From Thermoproteota archaeon (lineage in GTDB: Archaea > Thermoproteota > Thermoprotei_A > Sulfolobales > Acidilobaceae), in the NCBI GenBank assembly GCA_030549835.1, contig JAUQQR010000006.1:11465-53544 (forward strand): DNA of 42,080 bases. The letters run 5' to 3'. A program made the translations under genes and the position numbers. Below, piece after piece: positions 8,571 to 16,393 of this stretch (positions are counted from its first letter, which is position 1; the number at the start of each line of letters is the position of its first letter). Under the pieces are notes generated by a model that was not told the origin of the DNA, made no database searches, and saw only the letters and a program-made list of their open reading frames with translations.

Positions 8571-8861
8571 TTGACAACAATCCAGGTTATTAAGAGAGAT
8601 GGTGGTAGAGAAGAGTTTGCCCCAGAGAAGATTGTTGTAAGTTGCCTTAAAGCTGGGGCTACACTAGATGCGGCTAGGAAGATTGCTAAGATAGTTGAAG
8701 CTAGAATACTCGAGAGTGGAGCCAAAGAAGTTACAGCTAGAGACTTAACTAGAATGGTCTTAGAGCTTCTAAGGAAAGAGAATGAGGAATGGTATAGAAA
8801 CTGGCTAGTATTTGATAGAGCTGTTAAGAGGAGGAAGACTGAGGAAGAACTTCAAAGATAA
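8571..8861 (+). CDS. Stand-alone ATP-cone domain protein
   Basis: The 96 residues are almost only an ATP-cone: VIKRDGGREEFAPEKIV at 6-22, then LKAGATLDAARKIAKIVEARIL and a third helix around RDLTRMVLELL. ATP-cones sense ATP/dATP in ribonucleotide reductases and in the repressor NrdR, but here there is neither a zinc ribbon nor a reductase domain. It may act as a separate nucleotide sensor, acting in trans. The start is TTG; there is no in-frame ATG before the motif. Neighbours give no functional hint. Confidence 0.85.
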   Translation: MTTIQVIKRDGGREEFAPEKIVVSCLKAGATLDAARKIAKIVEARILESGAKEVTARDLTRMVLELLRKENEEWYRNWLVFDRAVKRRKTEEELQR

Positions 8862-8872
8862 CATTACTTCTA

Positions 8873-10036
8873 TCACAATTTTTCTTTTAGCAGCCTTAAG
8901 TACTTATACCCAGTATCAGGTATTATAGCTACTATATCACCCTCAATACTAGACTTGCTAATATACTTCTCTAATGCTACTAGTGTAGCTCCACCTGAAG
9001 GCCCAATAAGTAGTCCATCTTTACTTGCAACCCTCTTAACCGCATCGATAGCCTCACCTAATGTTACATCAAATATCTCGTAGCCTCTAGCAATCATAGC
9101 TAGCCATATCATTCCAGTCTCACTCCTCCTAATACCTGGTATATGCTCTCCCCTAGCAGGCTGCGCTAATATTATCTTAAACTCATTTCCATATCTATTC
9201 TTAAAGTAGAAGTTTAATGCGCTCATATGCCCTGACGTTCCTATAGATCCAGCTATACCTACTAGTTTAAGGTTAGCTTTAAGTGCTTGGTAGTCTATTT
9301 CTTTTGCTAACGTCTTGAGGTGTGCTTCAAAGTTTAAGTCGTTAGTAAACTGGTCTACATGTATAAAGCCTAGTTCTACTGCTTCACTCTTAACTCTAGA
9401 GATTATGTCCACTGTGAGCTCAGCATCAGTATGTATAACATCGGCTCCCATAAGGCTGGGGACTACTAGGCCGAATTCTTCAGCTCTCCTCGGCAAGTAT
9501 ACCCTAGTCTTTATATTGAATTGTAGAGCTACAGCTGTGAGTGCTATTCCAAAGTTTGCTGAGGAGGCATCACCTATAATACCCTCACGTCTAGAGGATG
9601 CAATAGATGATACTATATTAACAGCTGGCCTATCCTTAATACTAAGACTAAATGGGTTATACCATTCAAGCTTAGCCCATACATTAACCTTACCGTCAGA
9701 GTAGCTTCTAAGCTTAACTAGAGGTGTGGGGAGCCCTCTTAAGGCGAAATCTAAGCTACTACTATAGACTCTATGAGTATCACCAGTGATATTATCATAG
9801 AAGCCTATATCATCGAGAGTAGCATAGCATTCACTAAATCCAACTGGAGCCTTACTAGCTCCAATCCTCCTCAAAGCCCAGTATATCTCTAGGCCTCTCT
9901 TAATAACGTAGCTCTCATCAACCTCTATACATACTCTTACACTCCTATCTCTTATTATACTACCTATAACGTCTAATACGTCCCATATAGAGAGCTCTCT
10001 ATCATATCTTAGCTTATCTATAGGTATGAGCTTCAA
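8873..10036 (-). CDS. cysO: O-phosphoserine sulfhydrylase / cysteine synthase (PLP)
   Basis: At 387 residues it matches the crenarchaeal O-phosphoserine sulfhydrylase (Aeropyrum type, about 389 residues), which has an N-terminal extension of roughly 90 residues absent from bacterial CysK. The PLP lysine is K134 in PFSLSIKDRPA; the phosphate-binding turn is GSIGTSGHM and the C-terminal GPSGGATL segment contacts the cofactor. The enzyme makes cysteine from O-phosphoserine and sulfide. It is the last gene of a three-gene operon with SerK, which makes its substrate, and its ATG overlaps the OsmC-like stop by four bases. The call is strong because length, extension and context agree. Confidence 0.92.
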   Translation of the reverse strand: MKLIPIDKLRYDRELSIWDVLDVIGSIIRDRSVRVCIEVDESYVIKRGLEIYWALRRIGASKAPVGFSECYATLDDIGFYDNITGDTHRVYSSSLDFALRGLPTPLVKLRSYSDGKVNVWAKLEWYNPFSLSIKDRPAVNIVSSIASSRREGIIGDASSANFGIALTAVALQFNIKTRVYLPRRAEEFGLVVPSLMGADVIHTDAELTVDIISRVKSEAVELGFIHVDQFTNDLNFEAHLKTLAKEIDYQALKANLKLVGIAGSIGTSGHMSALNFYFKNRYGNEFKIILAQPARGEHIPGIRRSETGMIWLAMIARGYEIFDVTLGEAIDAVKRVASKDGLLIGPSGGATLVALEKYISKSSIEGDIVAIIPDTGYKYLRLLKEKL

Positions 10037-10410
10037 GAATCCTGCACCCTAATATCTCTTACTTTGCTCTTAAGCATATTATAGAGCGGGCAGTTGGCTA
10101 ATGCTTTCTCAATATCACTTCTACTCAACCCTTTACCCCTAGCCTCTATAGTTAGATACTCTGAGTCCTCAATTCTACCGTCTAGTATTGCGTCAAGATC
10201 TGTATAGTGGCTTACAAGCACCTCAATATTACCATTTAATTTTAAAGACTCAATTATACTCTTAGTAAAGCATGCTGCAATTACGGATAAGACACTATCG
10301 ATACTAATATCCTTAATATTTACCCTAGCATATCCTAAATCTACTTCTCCATTCGAGTACCTAGCCTTGCCGAACCCTGTCCTTATAATAGCTCTAATAC
10401 CACTACTCAT
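10033..10410 (-). CDS. OsmC-like protein in the cysteine operon
   Basis: The 125-residue protein resembles OsmC/Ohr thiol peroxidases: VIAACF (C47) and NCPLY (C107) have the two-cysteine spacing of the family (60 residues), and YLTIEARGKGLSRSDIEKAL is the typical helix lead-in to the second Cys. It is shorter than most OsmC proteins because the N-terminal strands are reduced. The family reduces organic or sulfur peroxides with a Cys pair. Its place between SerK and the sulfhydrylase, six bases after one and overlapping the other, suggests a role in handling reactive sulfur or protecting cysteine synthesis; that is inference. Confidence 0.7.
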   Translation of the reverse strand: MSSGIRAIIRTGFGKARYSNGEVDLGYARVNIKDISIDSVLSVIAACFTKSIIESLKLNGNIEVLVSHYTDLDAILDGRIEDSEYLTIEARGKGLSRSDIEKALANCPLYNMLKSKVRDIRVQDS

Positions 10411-10416
10411 AGATGA

Positions 10417-10818
10417 TCACCCTCTAAGCATAGATAGCTGTATATCAACTCTTGGAATATCGAAGCATACCTTATGTCTACTAGTCTTAGGTGGTAAGAG
10501 GTTACCTGTAAGTCCATGTTCTCTAACTAAATCCTTAGTCACGTAAACCCCCTCTCTCCAGGATGATACACTTATACAATCACTATCATAATCTACTAAG
10601 AGTGCAGGAACAAGCTTATAGCCTAGTCTCCTCAAAGCCTCAACTCTATGATGACCATCTAGTATAATTAACGTGTCTTTATCAACAAGAATAGGGTAAT
10701 GGATAGCGCCATCCCTAACAATCCACTCTATAATCTCTATAAGCCTCTCAGGAATTATATCCTCGTGACTCCTAAGACTAGATAATGGTAAAAGCCTAAC
10801 ATCATAAGCAAATAGACT
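10417..10818 (-). CDS. serK: ParB/SerK-like serine kinase (start codon not identifiable)
   Basis: The frame is open from 10818 to the TGA at 10417 and encodes about 133 residues matching the ParB-like SerK family. It reads VRLLPLSSLRSHEDIIPERL, then ILDGHHRVEALRRLG (the conserved DGHHR nucleotide-binding motif), then LLPPKTSRHKVCFDIPRVDI. SerK phosphorylates free serine to O-phosphoserine. No ATG, GTG or TTG occurs in frame before the motif; the first is TTG at 10635, which would delete DGHHR. The in-frame TGA is at 10819-10821. ATG codons at the expected place (near 10801-10806) are one base out of frame, so an ancestral one-base deletion, an assembly error or unusual initiation must be considered. 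First gene of the operon with the OsmC-like protein and sulfhydrylase. Confidence 0.8.
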   Translation of the reverse strand, partial: SLFAYDVRLLPLSSLRSHEDIIPERLIEIIEWIVRDGAIHYPILVDKDTLIILDGHHRVEALRRLGYKLVPALLVDYDSDCISVSSWREGVYVTKDLVREHGLTGNLLPPKTSRHKVCFDIPRVDIQLSMLRG

Positions 10819-11053
10819 TCACCATAGACACCAACCATTAACTATATTAAAGGGAGACCTATAAGCGTAAACCACCTTAGGTAATTGCATAATTCCTAAA
10901 GTCCATACCTAATAACTACTACTCTAAGCTTAAAAACTCATTATAGTGGGAGGAGATTTTAGCTCGCATAATTATACTAATGTCCGCATCAAGTACCTCT
11001 ACCAATTTCCACTCTAGGTAAATCTTATTAAGCATGATTATAAATAATATAAT

Positions 11054-12316
11054 TTGAGTGACGTGATAATTATGGATTACATAGTTAAGCCTAGCGTGCT
11101 AGATTCCCTATTAAGGATTGCATATAATCTCAGGAGAATTAGTTATAACAATCCAAGCTTGAAAGCAAAAAGTGTACTTAGACTCGAGGATACATTAAGG
11201 TTAAGGGAGCCTATAGAAGATTCTGGCCCGTTCGCAGCTACACTATATGAGTCTACTAATAGACCACTTATACCTAAGAGGATACAGTATGGTAAGAGGA
11301 GCAACTATACTATTATAGGCTTAGACTCTAGTTCTCGTAGTCTTGAAGCTGGATTAGCAGATATAGTTATTGGTAGTGTATGCGCCTTTAACCATAGATT
11401 TAGCTACACTATTGAGTGGCCTAGCATCTCTGGAGTCTTTAATTTTAATGAATATCATCCAGTATTCTATATCTTACCGAATACTAGTGAGCCTTTAAGT
11501 ATACAGGATCCACTATTATCTACTACTAATGTTGCAGGTAGGAGTTTTGATTTAAATTATAGTATTGGGGAAGCTGAGAGTGAAATGAGGGTTAGCCTTG
11601 AAAACTGGATGCTTAAAATACTATCTAGTATAGGCTTAGATAATACTATCATCTTTATTGACGGCCCCATATATAATATTACTAAAGCTTTAGTATCTAA
11701 TAGCTCCCCAGATTATATTAGAGAGGTTTGGATTAAATTATTAGAGTCTAGAGTTGAAGCTATTAGAAGACTCGAAAATAAGGGATTACCTGTTATAGGT
11801 GTTGTTAAGAGAGTAGATAAGAGTACCATACTCTATAGGACTAGGGGCTTAGAGTATATTGTGAAGAGAGATGTTCCTGAGGGCGACGCTAGTATACTAT
11901 TAAGAGTATACTTAGATATGATTAAAACCCCGGGTAGAGTATACGTTACACCTAAAATTAAAGTTAGCTCTACCCAAGTCGAGGACCTAAAACTACCTAG
12001 TAAAATAGTACAATATGTTCTAATACCTCCAGGCATGTACCAGCTAGAATCTTCATTTACTAGAGTCTATAGGCTGGAATATACTAATAGGACTCTCGAG
12101 ATATTAGAGTCTAGAGGGCTAGATCCGGTAGTGGTGTTTATATCAGATAGTATCCTATCTGGAGCATTAGAGCCTATATCTATAAAGTTTAGTGATAAAA
12201 GGTCTAGTAGCATAGCTGAATCTTTAAAGAAGAAGCTAGCAATGAGTCTAGCTAGCTTTGGGGCTCCCCTAAGCTACTCAAGTCTTAAGGAGGCTGAGAT
12301 TACTTGGAGGAGTTAG
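11054..12316 (+). CDS. nurA: NurA-family nuclease, paralog 1
   Basis: The 420-residue protein has the NurA motifs: IIGLDSSSR (D91) as motif I, an acidic helix near E176-E178, FIDGP (D203) and the GVVKRVDKS strand. NurA is a Mn-dependent 5'-3' nuclease that works with HerA in end resection. The C-terminal signature, a Tyr/Pro-Leu segment followed by His in canonical NurA, appears here as FGAPLSYSSLK, without His. The start is TTG; an ATG six codons later is an alternative. It overlaps herA1 by 13 bases and lies upstream of it, so the products are surely co-expressed. Longer than the canonical NurA at 22.1-23.1 kb. Confidence 0.85.
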   Translation: MSDVIIMDYIVKPSVLDSLLRIAYNLRRISYNNPSLKAKSVLRLEDTLRLREPIEDSGPFAATLYESTNRPLIPKRIQYGKRSNYTIIGLDSSSRSLEAGLADIVIGSVCAFNHRFSYTIEWPSISGVFNFNEYHPVFYILPNTSEPLSIQDPLLSTTNVAGRSFDLNYSIGEAESEMRVSLENWMLKILSSIGLDNTIIFIDGPIYNITKALVSNSSPDYIREVWIKLLESRVEAIRRLENKGLPVIGVVKRVDKSTILYRTRGLEYIVKRDVPEGDASILLRVYLDMIKTPGRVYVTPKIKVSSTQVEDLKLPSKIVQYVLIPPGMYQLESSFTRVYRLEYTNRTLEILESRGLDPVVVFISDSILSGALEPISIKFSDKRSSSIAESLKKKLAMSLASFGAPLSYSSLKEAEITWRS

Positions 12317-14409
12317 CTGAGGCTAGGCATGAAGATATAGTTAATAGTATTGCTAGGATGCTTGAAGAATCATATGATCACGCTAAACAGTATGGTGATA
12401 TAATTGGTAGAGTTTCTAGATACTCTAAGGTTATTGTTAGCGAGTATGGAGAAGTAGAGTTTGATGTTGAACCTAGCATCTACTATTCCCAGGCACCTAA
12501 AGCTATACATAGGATTGGCGAGTATATAGTTATAGTTGACCCTAAGACTAAGAGGTTAGTATTGCTAAGAGTTACTGCAATAGAGAGAGCTGATACACTA
12601 GCAATACTAAGTGTTGAGCCTCCAGTATCAGGATTCACTAACAGTATAGAGCCTTCAGGCCTACTAACAATTACCAAGATTAAGGCTAAAGCTCTACTAG
12701 AAGTTGATCCTGAGAGTGGAGAGGAGCCTGTACCAGCAACCATAAGCATAGAGCCTCAAAGCCCAGTCATTGACCCTAAGCCTGAAGTACTAGCTAGACT
12801 ACTAGCTCTAAAAGATGAGCCAGGACCAATACTAGGATCTCTAGCTACACCATCTGGAATAGTTAAAGGCGGGAAGATTAGAGTTAAACTACCATATAGA
12901 GTCCTACTACAACACACACTAATAGTAGGCACTACTGGTAGCGGTAAGACTACACTACTAAAGAATATTATAGCCTCAATATATAGTAACTGGAGGGCGG
13001 AAACACCTATAGTAGTAGTTGTTGATATGAACCAAGACTTTATACAACTACCTCTAAAACCAGAAACCCAGCCATTAGACCCGATAGCATTAAATGCCTA
13101 TATGAACGTTAAGCCTCCAACAGGACTCGTAATAGTTACGCCAATCCCAGCTAGAATAGTAGAGAGTATTACTGATAAATACAATGTAACTAGCCCCCTA
13201 GACATAGCTAGCCACGCCATGAAAATATACTATGAAGACTCTATACAGCCATTAACACAAGTAAATATGAGAGGACTACCTACATGTAAGGTTAGAGACC
13301 ATAGAAGCATAGTATGCGAAGGTAAGGCACCCTGGGGTAGTATAGTATTCATTCCATACTTTATCAACACGTTACGTCTCGATAGCGATAAGCTAGCTTC
13401 ACTAATGCCCGGTTTAACCGAGGCTGCGAGAGACTTACTAAACAGTATTAGGAAAGGGTTTATAAAGGAGAGTGATGCTAACATTTATCCACCTATACAC
13501 GCTATAATTGCTTCCCTAAAAGCCTACAGTGAAGGAATTGAAAGTAAATATCTAGAAAAGATTATAAAGAGCTCTAAAGATATAGTAGCCTCTAAGATTA
13601 TAGCTAAAGGTTTTAACTATGAATCTATCATAGTCTCAGAAATCGAGAATCTAGGTCACACATTATTAGAGGCTATTAAATGGTGCTTAGAGATTATTGA
13701 GTACAAGTCACCACATGGAGAAACAGTTAAAGCTCTATATAGGAGGCTACTATCCCTCTTAGACTCTGAGATCGTGGATGTAGCTATAACTGATAAGACT
13801 GGTAGGATAAATATCCTAGAGGAGCCTAAATGGGAGAGTATTATTACTGAAGCTGAGAATATACAGGCCCCCATAGTTTTAGACTTAAAGTGGCCTATAG
13901 ATAAGGGCCTCGGGGGCCTAGAAGAGCCTAGGATGGCTGCTTATAGGATGCTCCAGTCACTAATAGAGTGGAAGCATAGCCTATGGGCTAAGAGGAGTAT
14001 TGGTAGGAGTATCCTAGTAGTAATTGATGAAGCACACCAGTTCTTCCCACAGGAGAGAGGAGCTAGAGAAGAACAAGAGGCTAGTAGGCAGATTGCGACA
14101 ATGATAAGTAGGCTAGCTAGAATAGGTAGAGCTAGAGGTGTAGGGTTAATATTTAGTACCCATAGCCCGAGGGATGTACACGATATAATACTACAATTAG
14201 CAAATACAAAGATAATACTGAGGACAGAGTCACACCACCTAGAGAGAATTAATGTACCAGGCGAGGTAAGAGAAGTAGCTCCAAGATTACCAGATAGGCT
14301 CGCTGCAGTAGTAAGCCACGTATTCAGAGGAGGCTATATATATACTCAGACGACAACACCACTAACAGCACACTACGATATATCATATCAACTCTTCAAA
14401 ATAACCTAG
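12304..14409 (+). CDS. herA: HerA-type hexameric ATPase/translocase, enlarged paralog 1
   Basis: At 701 residues this is much longer than ordinary HerA (about 500). The N-terminal ~170 residues contain a HAS-barrel-like beta domain; Walker A is GTTGSGKT at 209-216, Walker B is VVIDEAHQFF near 573, and the sensor region FSTHSPRD follows. The stretch between the Walkers (about 360 residues) is expanded and includes a predicted helical insert. HerA hexamers pump DNA and feed a NurA nuclease. The TTG start lies within nurA1. The sequence after the stop is AT-rich. The insertion may define a specialised pair rather than the housekeeping resection machine. Confidence 0.88.
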   Translation: MEELAEARHEDIVNSIARMLEESYDHAKQYGDIIGRVSRYSKVIVSEYGEVEFDVEPSIYYSQAPKAIHRIGEYIVIVDPKTKRLVLLRVTAIERADTLAILSVEPPVSGFTNSIEPSGLLTITKIKAKALLEVDPESGEEPVPATISIEPQSPVIDPKPEVLARLLALKDEPGPILGSLATPSGIVKGGKIRVKLPYRVLLQHTLIVGTTGSGKTTLLKNIIASIYSNWRAETPIVVVVDMNQDFIQLPLKPETQPLDPIALNAYMNVKPPTGLVIVTPIPARIVESITDKYNVTSPLDIASHAMKIYYEDSIQPLTQVNMRGLPTCKVRDHRSIVCEGKAPWGSIVFIPYFINTLRLDSDKLASLMPGLTEAARDLLNSIRKGFIKESDANIYPPIHAIIASLKAYSEGIESKYLEKIIKSSKDIVASKIIAKGFNYESIIVSEIENLGHTLLEAIKWCLEIIEYKSPHGETVKALYRRLLSLLDSEIVDVAITDKTGRINILEEPKWESIITEAENIQAPIVLDLKWPIDKGLGGLEEPRMAAYRMLQSLIEWKHSLWAKRSIGRSILVVIDEAHQFFPQERGAREEQEASRQIATMISRLARIGRARGVGLIFSTHSPRDVHDIILQLANTKIILRTESHHLERINVPGEVREVAPRLPDRLAAVVSHVFRGGYIYTQTTTPLTAHYDISYQLFKIT

Positions 14410-14491
14410 CCTCCAATTATTTAAATAATACGTTATATATACTAAATATATATAAGTTTATGTATGATTAATAAATTTCCTAGGGTTAGAA

Positions 14492-14926
14492 TTGGATCTA
14501 TTACTTGGAGGCACCTACGGTATGATACTATTACTTGTATCGCTAGTTATAGGCTTGGTTGCCTCAATTATTAGTTATCTTGAATTTAAGCATAGTATAG
14601 GTTCTCCTCTATGTAGACCTGGTTCTAAAGTCGACTGCATTAGGGTCCATAGCCTACCTCAAGCTTGGATTTTAGGTTTTCATCTAGCACAGATATCTCC
14701 AGTATACTTTACGCTACTCCTAGTCCTAGCTTTAGCATCTATAGTTCTAGGTAGTACTCTAGCTTTAAAGACTCTAGCCTTCATAACTCTAGAGTGTTCA
14801 CTACTAATACCATACATGATATACTTGATGATAGCATATGCTAGGGCAGTATGCTTATACTGCTTAACGATGCATGCCTCTATCTTAATAACGTCAATTC
14901 TGACATATAGAGCTATCTTAGTATAG
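14492..14926 (+). CDS. VKOR-family disulfide-generating membrane protein
   Basis: The 144-residue protein has four membrane helices and the VKOR cysteines: loop pair C41 and C49 (CRPGSKVDC), conserved S54, and the CLYC redox motif at 121-124 at the end of a helix. VKOR homologs pass electrons from extracytoplasmic thiol oxidases to quinone and so drive disulfide formation. No thioredoxin-like partner is fused or adjacent, so it must act with one encoded elsewhere. The start is TTG. The AT-rich upstream stretch (atatatataag near 14450) is a candidate promoter, so it is likely transcribed apart from herA1. Confidence 0.9.
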   Translation: MDLLLGGTYGMILLLVSLVIGLVASIISYLEFKHSIGSPLCRPGSKVDCIRVHSLPQAWILGFHLAQISPVYFTLLLVLALASIVLGSTLALKTLAFITLECSLLIPYMIYLMIAYARAVCLYCLTMHASILITSILTYRAILV

Positions 14927-14933
14927 ACTTTCA

Positions 14934-14997
14934 GTTCTCTTTCTATTCCCTCTAGGGAGGTACTTTAGGCTCCTTCTTATTATTTCTTTCTCCCTTT
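14934..14997 (+). terminator. Pyrimidine-rich terminator after VKOR
   Basis: Two T/C-rich tracts on the plus strand (14934-14950 and 14970-14997) begin eight bases after the VKOR stop, the kind of sequence that ends transcription in crenarchaea. The rest of the gap up to 15148 holds no gene I can support. Confidence 0.45.
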
Positions 14998-15148
14998 AGG
15001 GGGTATAATAGTATCTATAGCTATGTTCAGGGTTTAAATATTTAACTATATGATCATAGGCTTAGGAGTCTAAGTGTATGGCTACATAGCCGTGTATCTC
15101 TATGGTTTACCTTTAACCCCTAGTATTGATGATCTAGCTACAGGGTTA

Positions 15149-15970
15149 CTATAATCTATGTTTCCCTATGTATGAGGCTAGCTGTTCTCTAGTTATCTTA
15201 TGTCTCCATGCTGGCTTAGCTATTGGCATTACGTATAGTGTGTGTTCATTTACTGGGGCTCCTATTACCTCTCTCACCCAGTTATCGTGGAATGCTCCAA
15301 TTGCTACTGTTGCTAGTTGTAGTGCTGTAGCTTGGAGGTATATATTTTGTCCTGCGTGGCCAACCTCTATCCACACATACCTTACACCTCTATCGCCGTA
15401 TCTCCTAGTTGTTCTCTCATATATTGCTGTAATTACTATTACCGCCTTAGCTCTTAGTATCCACTCTTGCTCTAAGCATGCTTTGTATAACTCTCTTGAT
15501 AAGTCTCCTCTCTTAACTAGCTTGAGTCTATGAGCTTCCGGGATGTAAATATATGAGCCTTCAGTTAGGTATGATAAGTTACCTAATACTACACTTCTAG
15601 GATAAACTACTACATATACGTTCAGAGGGTATGTAGCTCCAGCACTAGGAGTAGTCTTAAAGCCATACCTAAACTCAGTTACACCATAACTAGCCCATAG
15701 TATCTGGGAGAGTTCAACAATAGTTAAAGGATCTGGTAGGTATTCCCTAATACTCCTCCTAGAAGCTAAAGCCTCCTCAACGCTCACTAAGCCAGTAAGA
15801 GATGGTAGAGGTAAATCTACGATATCGTCACCAATAGCGTAACCACCATAGGTATCCGGGGACCTAAAAGTTAAGAGTCTACGGGCATAGCCTAGGATAG
15901 CAGGTGGGATTAACATAGATGATAGTATAGATAAGAGTAAGCTTATAACAAAGAATCTCCTACTAACCAT
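15149..15970 (-). CDS. Tat-exported SagB-type nitroreductase-family flavoprotein
   Basis: Residues 1-25 form an export signal: VSRRFFVIS matches the twin-arginine pattern, then a hydrophobic stretch (LLLSILSSMLIPPAILG). Residues 60-255 are a SagB-type nitroreductase domain, with SRRSIREY as the FMN-binding arginine segment, TPSAGATYPLN and GHAGQNIYLQA. Tat export suits a protein that must fold around FMN in the cytoplasm first. The family includes peptide-azoline oxidases and other FMN dehydrogenases; the substrate here is unknown. The ATG is 54-60 bases from the divergent small membrane-protein gene, suggesting a shared regulatory region and perhaps a redox pair. Confidence 0.85.
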   Translation of the reverse strand: MVSRRFFVISLLLSILSSMLIPPAILGYARRLLTFRSPDTYGGYAIGDDIVDLPLPSLTGLVSVEEALASRRSIREYLPDPLTIVELSQILWASYGVTEFRYGFKTTPSAGATYPLNVYVVVYPRSVVLGNLSYLTEGSYIYIPEAHRLKLVKRGDLSRELYKACLEQEWILRAKAVIVITAIYERTTRRYGDRGVRYVWIEVGHAGQNIYLQATALQLATVAIGAFHDNWVREVIGAPVNEHTLYVMPIAKPAWRHKITREQLASYIGKHRL

Positions 15971-16030
15971 AATAACCCCATAATGTAATATAGATTCCTG
16001 AAGCTATAAGGGTTAACTAGGTGAGTGGAT

Positions 16031-16381
16031 ATGACGTTACTCACCTTATCTACAGTCGTCTCAGGGATACTATTAGCTCCACTAGCACTAATCTCAGTCC
16101 TAACAGGTTACTGTATGAAGACTCCGGGGCTGATTAGGATTTTAACGTTAGGTATGTTGTCAGACTATAATCTATGCTCATTAATACACGTAGATATTAC
16201 ACCAGATACTCTAGCTTTAATCGGCTCAATCCACGTTGTTTTAGCTATTGAGAGTATCTATAGGAAGTATTATGGTATTAACTGGATGCTAAATTACCTA
16301 CTAAAACTTTATAGGTTAATAGCTTATATTTTATGCTCTCTAGTAATAATACTAGCTATATTGCATCTAATAGTAATTTAA
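16031..16381 (+). CDS. Small integral membrane protein with paired histidines
   Basis: I do not recognise a named family. The protein has three to four hydrophobic helices (around residues 3-25, 55-72 and 90-115). It contains SVLTGY after the first helix and two histidines, in LIHVD and SIHVVLAIE, a layout seen in small b-type cytochrome anchors. Heme binding is therefore possible but unproved. I place the start at the ATG 16031 because GGTGAG lies seven bases upstream; a GTG two codons earlier (16025) is the alternative. It is divergent from the exported flavoprotein gene, and could pass electrons between it and quinone. Cytoplasmic-membrane location is clear; function is not. Confidence 0.7.
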   Translation: MTLLTLSTVVSGILLAPLALISVLTGYCMKTPGLIRILTLGMLSDYNLCSLIHVDITPDTLALIGSIHVVLAIESIYRKYYGINWMLNYLLKLYRLIAYILCSLVIILAILHLIVI

Positions 16382-16393
16382 GGATTCTAGTAA

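Noticed and set aside
10417-10635. SerK gene beginning at TTG 10635 (72 codons)
   Set aside because: The conserved DGHHR motif and about 60 family residues lie upstream in the same frame, so this start gives a truncated protein.
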